DNA from: Caballeronia sordidicola | GTDB taxonomy: Bacteria > Pseudomonadota > Gammaproteobacteria > Burkholderiales > Burkholderiaceae | Assembly (NCBI RefSeq): GCF_000729995.1 | Contig: NZ_JNFG01000014.1 | Coordinates: 62,001 to 126,000 of the forward strand | Direction: 5' to 3' | Length of the DNA stretch: 64,000 nt | In this document: one piece after another, positions 55,791 through 64,000 of the stretch | Layout: the number at the start of each line of letters is the position of its first letter | How positions within the stretch are numbered: position 1 is the first letter of the stretch | Position numbers and translations under genes: made by a program | Notes under the pieces: generated by a model | Told to the model about the DNA's origin: nothing | Seen by the model: the letters and a program-made list of their open reading frames with translations, nothing else | The model's database searches: none

Positions 55791-56432
55791 CTATTTCAAA
55801 GGTTTATGACCGTCCTGCGACACCGACAAAATCCGTTCCACATACCGCGCGATCAAGTCGATTTCCAGATTGACCTTCGCGCCGGCCAACAAATGCCGCA
55901 ACGTCGTCACTTCCACCGTGTGTGGAATCAGGTTGATCGAAAACTCGCAGCCATCGGGGCGATCGTTCACGGTGTTCACCGTCAGGCTCACGCCGTTCAC
56001 GGTCACCGAGCCTTTATAAGCCAGATATTTACCGATATCGCGCGACGCGAGAATCCGCAGTTCATGCGACTCGCCGACCGGAGCGAAATGCGTCACTTCG
56101 CCAAGACCATCCACATGCCCCGACACTAGATGCCCGCCCAGCCGGTCATGCGCACGCAACGCCTTTTCGAGGTTCACATCGCCGGGTTCGGACAATCCTG
56201 CCGTCTTGTTAAGGCTCTCGCGCGAGACATCGACGTCAAACGACCCAGCGGACTTCTCGACCACCGTCATGCACGCACCTTGAATCGAGATGCTGTCGCC
56301 AAGCTCCACATCCTCGAGATCCAGGCCGCCGGACGCCACCGTAAGACGCACGCCGGTATCGGCATCGGTGGCTGAACCCAACGGCGTGACCGCTTCTATG
56401 CGGCCGACCGCCGCGACAATTCCTGTGAACAT
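55791..56432 (-). CDS. ribE: riboflavin synthase, alpha chain
   Basis: The 213-residue enzyme dismutates two lumazine molecules to riboflavin. Two lumazine-binding repeats are visible: MFTGIVAAVGRIEAV...LGDSISIQGACMTVV and GHLVSGHVDGLGEV...YKGSVTVNGVSLTVN. The length and N terminus match RibE/RibC. It follows ribD by 38 bp. Confidence 0.95.
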   Translation of the reverse strand: MFTGIVAAVGRIEAVTPLGSATDADTGVRLTVASGGLDLEDVELGDSISIQGACMTVVEKSAGSFDVDVSRESLNKTAGLSEPGDVNLEKALRAHDRLGGHLVSGHVDGLGEVTHFAPVGESHELRILASRDIGKYLAYKGSVTVNGVSLTVNTVNDRPDGCEFSINLIPHTVEVTTLRHLLAGAKVNLEIDLIARYVERILSVSQDGHKPLK

Positions 56433-56470
56433 CGTCGAGCTTCCTTTGGTTGTGCGTGTTGTATTGCACG

Positions 56471-57607
56471 TTAAATAACCGGTTTTGCGTCCGTGGGCGC
56501 ATCGGTTTTCACCACCGCGAAGCGCGCCAGGATACGCAGGTCATCACCCAGCCGGTCGATCCGATGAAACCGCAGATGCGGCCGGGCATTGAGTGTATCG
56601 GGCGGCGTGAAATCGAACATGCCCGGCGCATTGCCCAGCAAACTCGGTGCGAGATAAACCAGCAATTCGTCGACACATCCCTCGCGCAGCAGCGAGCCAT
56701 TGAGCTTGTGGCCCGCTTCCACGTGCAGTTCGTTGATGCCGCGATCGGCAAGGATACCCAGCATGGCGGGCAAATCGACCTTGCCGTGTTCGTTCGTCAG
56801 CGACGTGAATTCGATACCGCGTTCTCGCAGCGCATCAACTTTCGCGGGGTCGGGCTCAGCGCCGCAAAACACCCACGGCGGCGCGCCTTCCAAAATCCGG
56901 GCCGTAAGCGGCACGTCCAGGCGACTATCGATCAGCACGCGCTGCGGCTGACGCGGCGTGTCGATGGCACGCACGGTGAGTTGCGGATCATCCTCGCGCA
57001 CCGTGCCAATGCCAGTCAGGATCGCGCATGCGCGGGCACGCCATGCGTGTCCATCGGCTCGCGCCGCTTCGCCGGTGATCCACTGGCTTTCGCCGCTCGG
57101 CAAACCCGTGCGGCCATCCAGCGTGGCCGCGACCTTCATGCGTACCCACGGTCGGCGGCGCGTCATGCGCGACACAAAGCCGATGTTCATCTCGTACGCT
57201 TCATTGGCCAGCAGGCCGCAGCGCACATCAATACCCGCGTCGCGGAGAATCGCCAGCCCTCGCCCGGACACCGCCGGATTCGGATCTTCCATGGCTGCGA
57301 TAACCTTCGCGACCCGCGCGTCGATCAGCGCGTGCACGCACGGCGGCGTGCGGCCGAAATGGCTGCACGGTTCCAGCGTGACGTAGGCGGTGGCACCCCG
57401 CGGATCGTGGCCGCGCGCCCGGGCGTCTTTCAACGCGCGAATCTCGGCGTGGTCCTGACCCGCCGGCTGCGTGAAACCTTCGCCTATCACATCGCCGTCC
57501 TTCACCAGCACGCAGCCGACGCGCGGATTCGGCGTCGTCGTGTACATGCCACGCGCGGCCAGCGCCAGCGCGCGCTCCATGTGCGAGAAATCGGTCTGCG
57601 AGAACAT
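56471..57607 (-). CDS. ribD: riboflavin deaminase/reductase
   Basis: The 378-residue bifunctional enzyme has an N-terminal cytidine-deaminase-like domain with zinc ligands in HAEIRAL and PCSHFGRTPPC, and a C-terminal reductase domain from about residue 150 (RPWVRMKVAATLDGRTGLPSGESQWITG, then NELHVEAGHKLNGSLL). It starts at ATG 57607, eight bases after the hemL stop. Confidence 0.95.
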   Translation of the reverse strand: MFSQTDFSHMERALALAARGMYTTTPNPRVGCVLVKDGDVIGEGFTQPAGQDHAEIRALKDARARGHDPRGATAYVTLEPCSHFGRTPPCVHALIDARVAKVIAAMEDPNPAVSGRGLAILRDAGIDVRCGLLANEAYEMNIGFVSRMTRRRPWVRMKVAATLDGRTGLPSGESQWITGEAARADGHAWRARACAILTGIGTVREDDPQLTVRAIDTPRQPQRVLIDSRLDVPLTARILEGAPPWVFCGAEPDPAKVDALRERGIEFTSLTNEHGKVDLPAMLGILADRGINELHVEAGHKLNGSLLREGCVDELLVYLAPSLLGNAPGMFDFTPPDTLNARPHLRFHRIDRLGDDLRILARFAVVKTDAPTDAKPVI

Positions 57608-57615
57608 GGCGGCTC

Positions 57616-58899
57616 TTAAGCGGCGAGGCGCGCAAAGGCGCCGCGGGCGGCGTCGAGCGTCGCGTCGATGACGGCGTCGTCGTGGGCGATCGATACAAAC
57701 CCCGCTTCGTACGCCGATGGCGCGAAGTAGACGCCGGCATCCAGCATCTCGTGGAAAAACGCGTTGAAGCGTTTCGTGTCACCTTGCGTGACTTCGGCGA
57801 AGCTCCCCGGAACACGCTCGGCGAAATACAGGCCGAACATGCCGCCGATAGCATCCGCCGAGAACGGCACTTTGGCTTGGCTTGCAACGGCCGCGAGGCC
57901 ATCGGCGAGACGGCGCGTTTGCTTCGTGAGCGTGTCGTAGAACCCCGGCGCCTGGATCAGTTGCAGCGTTTTCAACCCGGCTGCGACCGCGATCGGATTT
58001 CCCGACAACGTGCCCGCCTGATAAACGCCGCCGAGCGGCGCGAGATGCGCCATGATGTCCCGGCGTCCGCCGAACGCCGCCGCCGGCATGCCGCCGCCGA
58101 TCACCTTGCCCAGACACGTCAGGTCCGCCGTGATGCCATAGACCTGCTGCGCGCCGCCGAGCGCCACGCGAAAGCCGCACATCACTTCATCGAATATCAG
58201 CACCGAGCCGTACTCGTCGCACCGATCCCGCAGCGCTTGCAGGAACTCGGGCGTGGCTTTCACCAGGTTCATGTTGCCGGCCACCGGCTCCACGATAATC
58301 GACGCGATTTCCGCACCGAACGCGGCAAACGCTTCGTTAAGCTGTTCGACGTTGTTGTATTCGAGCACGGTCGTGTGCTTGGCGATATCGGCGGGAACGC
58401 CTGCCGACGTGGGATTCCCAAACGTCAGCAAACCCGAGCCCGCTTTCACGAGCAGGCTGTCCGCGTGACCGTGATAGCACCCTTCGAACTTGATGATCCG
58501 GTCCCGCTTCGTAAATCCACGCGCGAGGCGCAGCGCGCTCATGGTCGCTTCCGTGCCGCTCGACACCATGCGCACTTGTTCTATCGACGGCACCAGCTTG
58601 CAGATCTCTTCCGCGATCTCGATCTCGGATTCGGTCGGCGCGCCGAACGAAAACCCGTTCACGAGCACGCGCTGCACGGCCTCAAGCACTTCGGGATGGA
58701 CGTGACCGAGGATCATCGGCCCCCAGGAACCGATGTAGTCGATGTACTGCTTGCCGTCGGCGTCCCAGAAATACGGACCTTGCGCGCGTTCGATGAACCG
58801 TGGCGTGCCGCCGACCGAGCGAAACGCGCGCACCGGCGAGTTCACGCCGCCAGGAATGGTTTTCTGGGCGCGTTCGAAGAGAGCTTCATTTCTGGACAT
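57616..58899 (-). CDS. hemL: glutamate-1-semialdehyde 2,1-aminomutase
   Basis: The 427-residue PLP enzyme makes 5-aminolevulinate for heme. The catalytic lysine is in [16 protein letters not shown] near residue 265; the [15 protein letters not shown] and [14 protein letters not shown] motifs precede it. The ATG at 58899 (MSRNEALFE) begins the family N terminus; the frame is open to 59040. It leads the hemL-ribD-ribE group. Confidence 0.96.
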   Translation of the reverse strand: MSRNEALFERAQKTIPGGVNSPVRAFRSVGGTPRFIERAQGPYFWDADGKQYIDYIGSWGPMILGHVHPEVLEAVQRVLVNGFSFGAPTESEIEIAEEICKLVPSIEQVRMVSSGTEATMSALRLARGFTKRDRIIKFEGCYHGHADSLLVKAGSGLLTFGNPTSAGVPADIAKHTTVLEYNNVEQLNEAFAAFGAEIASIIVEPVAGNMNLVKATPEFLQALRDRCDEYGSVLIFDEVMCGFRVALGGAQQVYGITADLTCLGKVIGGGMPAAAFGGRRDIMAHLAPLGGVYQAGTLSGNPIAVAAGLKTLQLIQAPGFYDTLTKQTRRLADGLAAVASQAKVPFSADAIGGMFGLYFAERVPGSFAEVTQGDTKRFNAFFHEMLDAGVYFAPSAYEAGFVSIAHDDAVIDATLDAARGAFARLAA

Positions 58900-59274
58900 G
58901 ACGGGGCCTGCATTGAATAACGGGTTCGGCTGGAGAGGCTGCAACCGCTGGCTTCGGTCAAGCCTGGATCGGCGCTGGAATCGGCGCTTGGATCTGATCC
59001 GGCGGGGTCCGGCGCGTCGCTCGCGGCTGCAGGAAATCAAGATGAAATTGTACCGGAGTCGCCTGGCTTCAGCCCGCGACGCTCCGCCCTTGTGCCGAAT
59101 TCAAAAAGACGGCGGTGAGGCTTGTGAAAGCAGGGCGCGTACAATGCTTACTCTTTTAAGGCTCCGTTTAAGCCGTTCGCTTGTACGCCGGACATGGCCC
59201 TTGCGAGGTTTTTCGCTATTCATCACTCGCCAGTCCGAGAACCGCGCCTTTTCCTCAAGCTTTCTTTCGCCCTC
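58900..59274. other. divergent intergenic region between hemL and the MFS gene
   Basis: The frame of the MFS gene extends up to 59194, so the true non-coding part may be shorter. A TACAAT -10-like hexamer is at 59140-59145, without a clear -35. No other element was identified. Confidence 0.35.
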
Positions 59275-60498
59275 ATGCCCGAAATCATCAAGCGCCGTTC
59301 CGATCGCCGACTGATCCTCTTGCTCGGCGCGCTGGCGGCGTGCGGCCCGCTTTCCATCGATATGTATCTGCCGAGCCTGCCTGCGCTCGCCGCCTCGTTC
59401 GGCGTGACCGCCGCCGCGGCGCAGATCACGCTGACCAGTTTCATGCTGGGTTTTTCGCTCGGCATGCTCGTGTACGGCCCGCTCTCCGATGCTTACGGCC
59501 GCCGGCCGGTGCTGCTCGGCGGCATCGTGTTGTACACGCTTGCCAGCGTGGGATGCGCGCTGTCGTTTTCCATCCATTCGCTGGTTATCCTGCGTTTTCT
59601 GCAAGCGCTCGGCGCGGGCTCGGCTTCGGTGCTGGCGCGCGCGATTGCGCGCGATGCCCACGCACCGTCGGACGCCGCCCGGGTGTTGTCGATGCTGGCC
59701 ATTGTCACGTCGATCGGCCCGCTGCTCGCGCCGTTGATAGGCGGCCAGTTGCTGCTGCTAGGTGGCTGGCGCGCGGTATTCGTCACGTTGACACTGTTCG
59801 GCACGATCTGCGCGGTGACCACATATTTGCGGGTGCCGGAAACCTGGCCGCGTGAGAAACGCGCGACGTCAGCGCTTGGGAAATCGTTCGCTGCGTACGG
59901 CCGTCTTCTCACCGATCCCGTCACGTGGGGCCACACGCTATGCGGCGGCATGGCGTTCGCCTCGATGTTTGCGTACATCACCGCGACGCCGTTTGTGTAT
60001 ATCGACTACTTTCATGTGAAGCCGCAGCACTACGGGTTTTTCTTCGGGCTGAACATTATCGGGATCATCGGCTGGAACGTGGTGAACACGCGGCTGGTGG
60101 GGCCGCTTGGATCGCTGAAACTGATTTCGATAGCTTCATTTGTCAGCGTGATCGCGGCGCTGGCGACGGCATTTGTCTGCATCACCGGGTTTGGCGGATT
60201 GTGGTCGATTGTCGGCTGCCTGTTCTTCGTGGTCGGCGTCGTAGGTTTGTTGTCGGCCAACTGCACGACCGACCTGATGCATCGATACCCACACAACGCG
60301 GGCGCAGCCGCCGCCGTGTTCGGCGCGGTGCAATTGGCGCTCGGCGCGCTGGCGAGCGTGGCGGTCGGGATGTTCCACGACGGCACGCCGCAGGGGATGG
60401 GGATCGTGATCGGGGTGACGGGCGTGCTGACGTTCGTCGGCCGAACGCTGGTGCTGCGCTGGCATGGCACGCCGGTGCGGGCGAGCCGGGCGGGGTGA
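59275..60498 (+). CDS. MFS exporter of the Bcr/CflA family
   Basis: The protein of about 407 residues has 12 hydrophobic helices and the drug-exporter text LLLGALAACGPLSIDMYLPSLPALAASF, GPLSDAYGRRPVLLGG (motif A) and RFLQALGAGSASVLARAIARD. It probably exports small drugs or metabolites by proton antiport. The ATG at 59275 (MPEIIKRRSDRR) is chosen since family members start there; ATG 59194 in the same frame is possible. Confidence 0.88.
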   Translation: MPEIIKRRSDRRLILLLGALAACGPLSIDMYLPSLPALAASFGVTAAAAQITLTSFMLGFSLGMLVYGPLSDAYGRRPVLLGGIVLYTLASVGCALSFSIHSLVILRFLQALGAGSASVLARAIARDAHAPSDAARVLSMLAIVTSIGPLLAPLIGGQLLLLGGWRAVFVTLTLFGTICAVTTYLRVPETWPREKRATSALGKSFAAYGRLLTDPVTWGHTLCGGMAFASMFAYITATPFVYIDYFHVKPQHYGFFFGLNIIGIIGWNVVNTRLVGPLGSLKLISIASFVSVIAALATAFVCITGFGGLWSIVGCLFFVVGVVGLLSANCTTDLMHRYPHNAGAAAAVFGAVQLALGALASVAVGMFHDGTPQGMGIVIGVTGVLTFVGRTLVLRWHGTPVRASRAG

Positions 60499-60553
60499 TG
60501 TCTTCGAACTTGTTCGGTAGCCCTGGGATATCGCGCTGCGCATTTTGAACAAT

Positions 60554-60580
60554 CCGGCGCGGACAAGATATCCGCGCCGG
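60554..60580. terminator. hairpin between converging genes
   Basis: A perfect 10-bp stem (CCGGCGCGGA 60554-60563 with TCCGCGCCGG 60571-60580) lies between the MFS gene (+) and the S9 peptidase gene (-). It lacks a long T run. Confidence 0.5.
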
Positions 60581-60654
60581 GTTGGCGCAAGGGATTGCTC
60601 ATAGGTTGAGAACGCGAGCGCGTTGCCGTCTCGCTCCGCGCCCTCGATTCGAAA

Positions 60655-62790
60655 TCACCCGCCGCCCACCATCCGCTGCAAGAACGCGAACGCAGTCGCT
60701 TCCACCCGGGCGATGCTTTCCGCCTCCACGCCCGCGCCGTGACCGCCGTCGCGGTTCTCCAGATACCACACGCGGTCATGTCCCTGGGCTTGCATCCGTG
60801 CAGCCATTTTGCGGGCGTGGCCGGGATGCACGCGGTCATCGGTCGCCGACGATGTGAACAGCGCTGGCGGATAAACCGCATCGGCTTTCACGTTCTGATA
60901 AGGCGAGTAAGTCAGCAGGAAACGCAGGTCGTCTGCCTCCTCGGGGTCGCCGTATTCATCGATCCACGACGCGCCTTGCAGCAGCAAGTGAAACCGCGCC
61001 ATGTCGAGCAAAGGCACTTCCGACAACACCGCGCCGAACAACTCTGGACGCTGGACCAGCATGACGCCGGTCAGCAAGCCGCCGTTGCTGCCGCCCCGAA
61101 TGGCGAGTTGTTCCGATGTCGTCACGCCCGATGCCACCAGCGCCTCGGCAACCGCGATGAAGTCATCGAAGGCGACTTGCCGTTTCTCGCGCTGCGCCGC
61201 CTGATGCCACTCGGGCCCGAACTCGCCGCCGCCGCGAATGTTCGCGACTGCGTACAACCCACCGCTTTCGAGCCACGCGATACCCGTGGTCGCGTCGTAA
61301 TGCGGATCAAGCGCGACTTCGAAACCGCCGTAGCCATAGAGCAGGCAGGGCGCTGACTCACGACCTTTCACGTTCGCTTCACGACCGATCAGCCAATAGG
61401 GGATAGCAACACCATCGGTTGATATCGCGTGCCGACGTTCAGCAACAAGACCACTTGCATCGAACTGAGCGGGAAGGCGTGCAAGCAGTTGCCATTCGCT
61501 CCCCGGCTGCGCGAAATCGGCGTAGTAAAGGGATGGCGGCGTGAGGAAATGTTCGACGTGAACGAGCACGGTGTCGTCGCGTTCGCTGTCGATGGAATCC
61601 ACGTACGACTGGCTGGCGGCCGGCAGTGCGAAATCTCGGCGGGTCCATTCGCCTTCGAGATCGGCCGGTGGACTAAGCAACTCCACACGCGGCGAACCAT
61701 CGTCCATTTGCGATACGACCAGCCAGTGCTTCGTGAAGTCGATATCGGCGAGGACGTTGCGGCCTGACGGCGTGAACAGCACGGTGAAATTGCGCGCGCC
61801 TTTCAGGAAGGCATCGCGGCGAATGACGAGCAGCGAACCGCTTGCGTAAGTTGTATCGGCCGATTCGTAGGACTCGCGCGGCGTGACAAACAGCCAGCCG
61901 TTCCAATGCTCCAGTTCCGCGTGCAGAGGGACATCGTATTGCTGCCACTCGCCCGTGGTTTCATCGAGCCAGTATTGCAGCGTCTCGAAGAACGAGGTCG
62001 CGCGCGAAGCCAGATGCAGCTTTTCGAGCTGATCGTAGTCCGCGCCCGCCGAGACGTCGCGACGCTTGCCTTCGAAGACCACGGGGGCATCCGCCAGCTT
62101 CGTGCCGCGCTTCCATTTGCGCGCCTGACGCGGAAAACCGGACGTGGTCAACGCGGGCTTCTTGCTGTGCGCGCTATCGTCCCAGCCGACATACACCGTG
62201 TCCCGATCGATCCACGAAATCCCGTGCTTGCCGACGTCGGGAAGCGTGAAACCGTCTTCTATAAAGCGCTGCGTTTCGATGTCGAACTCCCGCACCAGGC
62301 ATGCGTCCGAGCCGCCCGGCGACAAGCTCACCAACGCGCGGTCCCAGGTCGGGTAGAGCATGTCGAAGTCGTGCAGCGCCCAGCGGATGCCGTCTTTGGC
62401 GGAGGTCGTGTTCAAGTCGATCTGGTCGACATCCAGGATGGTTTGCCACTCGGGCGTGCCCGCCAGCCACGATGACCATGGCGTACGCCTGACGATTCCG
62501 AGCGGATGCGTCTCGTCCTGCCACGTGTTGTAGCCCCAGTCGCTGTAACGCGAGCACGAAACAATCCTTTCCTGCGACGTGTAGGCGGTTTTCAGGCGCG
62601 CGGTCAGCGCATCGGTTTCCGGCGTTTTACCGAAAGCCGTCGTCGTACGGGCGTTTTGCGCATCGACCCAAGTGTCGACGCGGGTGTCATCGAGTGCTTC
62701 GAGTTCGATGAAGGGATCCTCGGAATCAGACTTTTTCGGCGCAGAAGTCCACGCAAGGTCGGGATGGTCAGCGAGGAAGGTTTGGGTCAT
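60655..62790 (-). CDS. prolyl oligopeptidase family serine peptidase (S9)
   Basis: The 711-residue protein has an N-terminal beta-propeller (about residues 70-440) and a C-terminal alpha/beta hydrolase domain. The catalytic Ser is in GGSNGG near residue 567, Asp is expected near 650 (SSATDDRVHP) and His is in DGGHGAG near 683. It should cleave small peptides after proline or related residues. There is no signal peptide. The ATG at 62790 (MTQTFLADH) is chosen; the frame is open to 62940. Confidence 0.9.
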   Translation of the reverse strand: MTQTFLADHPDLAWTSAPKKSDSEDPFIELEALDDTRVDTWVDAQNARTTTAFGKTPETDALTARLKTAYTSQERIVSCSRYSDWGYNTWQDETHPLGIVRRTPWSSWLAGTPEWQTILDVDQIDLNTTSAKDGIRWALHDFDMLYPTWDRALVSLSPGGSDACLVREFDIETQRFIEDGFTLPDVGKHGISWIDRDTVYVGWDDSAHSKKPALTTSGFPRQARKWKRGTKLADAPVVFEGKRRDVSAGADYDQLEKLHLASRATSFFETLQYWLDETTGEWQQYDVPLHAELEHWNGWLFVTPRESYESADTTYASGSLLVIRRDAFLKGARNFTVLFTPSGRNVLADIDFTKHWLVVSQMDDGSPRVELLSPPADLEGEWTRRDFALPAASQSYVDSIDSERDDTVLVHVEHFLTPPSLYYADFAQPGSEWQLLARLPAQFDASGLVAERRHAISTDGVAIPYWLIGREANVKGRESAPCLLYGYGGFEVALDPHYDATTGIAWLESGGLYAVANIRGGGEFGPEWHQAAQREKRQVAFDDFIAVAEALVASGVTTSEQLAIRGGSNGGLLTGVMLVQRPELFGAVLSEVPLLDMARFHLLLQGASWIDEYGDPEEADDLRFLLTYSPYQNVKADAVYPPALFTSSATDDRVHPGHARKMAARMQAQGHDRVWYLENRDGGHGAGVEAESIARVEATAFAFLQRMVGGG

Positions 62791-63071
62791 GTCGGAAGAG
62801 TCTGCGGAGGGGCAAACGCAGCATGGCGGCGCCGCCGATATTGTCAGTGAACAGGGATTGTGCCTGTTCGACGCACGGGACGTGCGGTGATATCGGTGCC
62901 CCAAGGCTGCAACTTGAGCCTTGGCCGACGTCGAGCGCATAGTTTTTCGAGATGCCTTATTCGGCTAGGATGCCGTTCCCACTCGCTCCGTCACGTATTA
63001 AACGGATCGGGCTCCCGGCGCCTGAAGGCCCGGCATGCAGGACCACAGATTTCACCGCTTCCGGAGCAACC

Positions 63072-63887
63072 TTGACTACCGATGTAAAAATCCCCGCCAA
63101 TGTATATGTAGCCACGCCCAGCTATGGCGGGGTCGTTACAACCAGCTATGTCCACGGACTCCTTGATTTGTACGACACGGCTGACCGGTACGAGTTTGGT
63201 CTCAAGATAAATTTCAATAGCTTCGACAGCCTGATCACCCGTGCACGCAACACGATGGTGGCGGAATATCTCGCAGACGAGCGTTTTACGCATCTGATGT
63301 GGATCGATGGCGATATCGGTTTCAAGGGTTCGGACGTCGTTCGCCTGCTTCTGGCGGATCGGCCAGTGGTGGCGGGCGTCTATCCGTTGAAAACCGACGG
63401 TTGGCCAGCGGAGGGCTTGCCTGAGGCCTTGCCGGCCGGCACGACGAAAGCTGATTTCCAGGAGTGTTTCGCTTGCTATCCGGCGAACGCGTTTTCCGGC
63501 GTGCTCGAGCCGGACGAGAACGGTTTCCTCGATGTCATCGACGCCCCCACGGGATTCATGCTGATCAAGCGCGAAGTCTTTCTGAAACTCGCGAGCAGTT
63601 TCCCTGAGCTTCACTACCGTGCGGGATTGATCGATCGGCCGGACCACGACAGCGGGAAAATAGCCGAGCTCCACTATGCGTTCTTCGACACCATGATCGA
63701 CTCGCAAGGGACCTATCTCTCGGAGGATTACGCATTCTGCCGCCGGATCGCGGCAATCGGCATTACGCCGGCAATCGATACGAGGTCGAACCTGACCCAT
63801 CAAGGGTCCGCCGTGTTCGAGGGCGTCGTGGGCCGGAGTCTCGCGCGCCAGCGGGCTGCGGTTCATGCGCGCGGGGCAGAGGCGTAA
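63072..63887 (+). CDS. glycosyltransferase-like (GT-A fold) protein
   Basis: The 271-residue protein resembles small GT-A-like proteins: a first strand NVYVATPSYGGVVTTSYVHGL, RARNTMVAEYLADERFTHLMWIDGDIGF with a DxD-like Asp-Gly-Asp, then DRPVVAGVYPLK and DAPTGFMLIKREVF. It could transfer a sugar, but no acceptor is suggested by the neighbours. The start is probably TTG 63072, because GGAG lies five bases upstream and the protein begins with the first strand; ATG 62952 is the long alternative. Confidence 0.7.
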   Translation: MTTDVKIPANVYVATPSYGGVVTTSYVHGLLDLYDTADRYEFGLKINFNSFDSLITRARNTMVAEYLADERFTHLMWIDGDIGFKGSDVVRLLLADRPVVAGVYPLKTDGWPAEGLPEALPAGTTKADFQECFACYPANAFSGVLEPDENGFLDVIDAPTGFMLIKREVFLKLASSFPELHYRAGLIDRPDHDSGKIAELHYAFFDTMIDSQGTYLSEDYAFCRRIAAIGITPAIDTRSNLTHQGSAVFEGVVGRSLARQRAAVHARGAEA

Positions 63888-63926
63888 AACCGGGCGCGCA
63901 GCACGAAAGCGGCGAACTCAAAACTA

Positions 63927-63957
63927 AAAAGCCGCACACCCCTTCGGGTGCGCGGCT
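63927..63957 (-). terminator. terminator of the gene entering from the right
   Basis: A stem AGCCGC-A-CACC paired with GGTG-C-GCGGCT, with one mismatch, is followed by a T5 run on the minus strand. It lies about 25 bp after the stop codon of the possible gene at the right edge. Confidence 0.65.
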
Positions 63958-63980
63958 ATTCAACACAGAACGCTTGACCT

Positions 63981-64000
63981 TCAAGCCAGCCGTTCTTCCG
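63981..64000 (-). CDS. possible 3' end of a gene (partial)
   Basis: On the minus strand the last codons read E-E-R-L-A followed by TGA at 63983-63981, then a terminator. Only six codons are inside the window, so nothing can be said of the function. Confidence 0.3.

Noticed and set aside
63763..63984. A 73-codon minus-strand frame at the right edge
   Set aside because: It runs through the terminator hairpin and over the 3' end of the glycosyltransferase-like gene, so it is unlikely to be coding.
1..64000. CRISPR arrays, insertion sequences, integrases and phage genes
   Set aside because: No regularly spaced repeats, transposase motifs or phage structural proteins were seen on either strand.

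Overview
The window looks like a chromosomal segment of a high-GC betaproteobacterium of the Burkholderia sensu lato group (Paraburkholderia/Caballeronia-like). The basis is codon usage, the gene content (hemL-ribD-ribE, ribBX-ribH-nusB, UbiD, an RND pump pair, purine catabolism cluster) and protein sequences that read like Burkholderiaceae members. Genus and species cannot be fixed by eye. No rRNA, CRISPR array, prophage or insertion sequence was seen; there are two tRNA genes, Thr(CGU) and Gly(CCC).

Layout. 0-8.8 kb: a terminator-ended candidate small RNA, a small unknown protein, an exonuclease/GIY-YIG fusion, a secreted chorismate mutase, tRNA-Thr, fructose-1,6-bisphosphatase, aminopeptidase N and a DUF4136 lipoprotein. 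9.0-15.2 kb: a tightly coupled six-gene operon with PEP mutase (fused to a nucleotidyltransferase), phosphonopyruvate decarboxylase, a second nucleotidyltransferase, a CDP-alcohol phosphatidyltransferase, a 2OG-Fe(II) oxygenase and a flippase-like membrane protein. This looks like a pathway for a modified phosphonolipid and is the most interesting system in the window. 16.1-24.9 kb: a purine catabolic operon (xdhA, xdhB, xdhC, adenine/adenosine deaminase, AzgA-type permease, guanine deaminase). 25.4-36.4 kb: dsbB, an amidase, a DUF4160/DUF2442 pair, an RND efflux pair, hemN, a cysteine-cluster protein, a DUF1439 protein and uppP. 36.5-47.3 kb: trmB, tRNA-Gly, yggT, an EthD-like protein, a DUF2520 dehydrogenase-like protein, a PXPV-repeat protein, a threonine/serine dehydratase, a LysE exporter, a Rhizobium-type asparaginase coupled to UbiD, and a membrane-anchored lytic transglycosylase with a long leader. 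47.4-59 kb: riboflavin genes in two blocks (aminotransferase-nusB-ribH-ribBX and ribE-ribD-hemL). Between them lie about 4.9 kb of accessory DNA: an orphan antitoxin with a wrecked Doc toxin, a sugar-type ABC transporter, and an RHH/ParE toxin-antitoxin pair whose last base abuts the ribE stop codon. 59-64 kb: a Bcr/CflA MFS exporter, an S9 oligopeptidase, a glycosyltransferase-like protein and the possible end of one more gene.

How the parts work together. The phosphonate operon would make phosphonopyruvate from PEP, decarboxylate it to phosphonoacetaldehyde, activate a derived phosphonate with CTP, transfer it to a lipid alcohol, hydroxylate it and flip it; the transaminase or reductase step is not encoded here. 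The purine operon covers import, deamination and xanthine oxidation. The riboflavin genes lack a working GTP cyclohydrolase II domain (RibBX type), so ribA must lie elsewhere.
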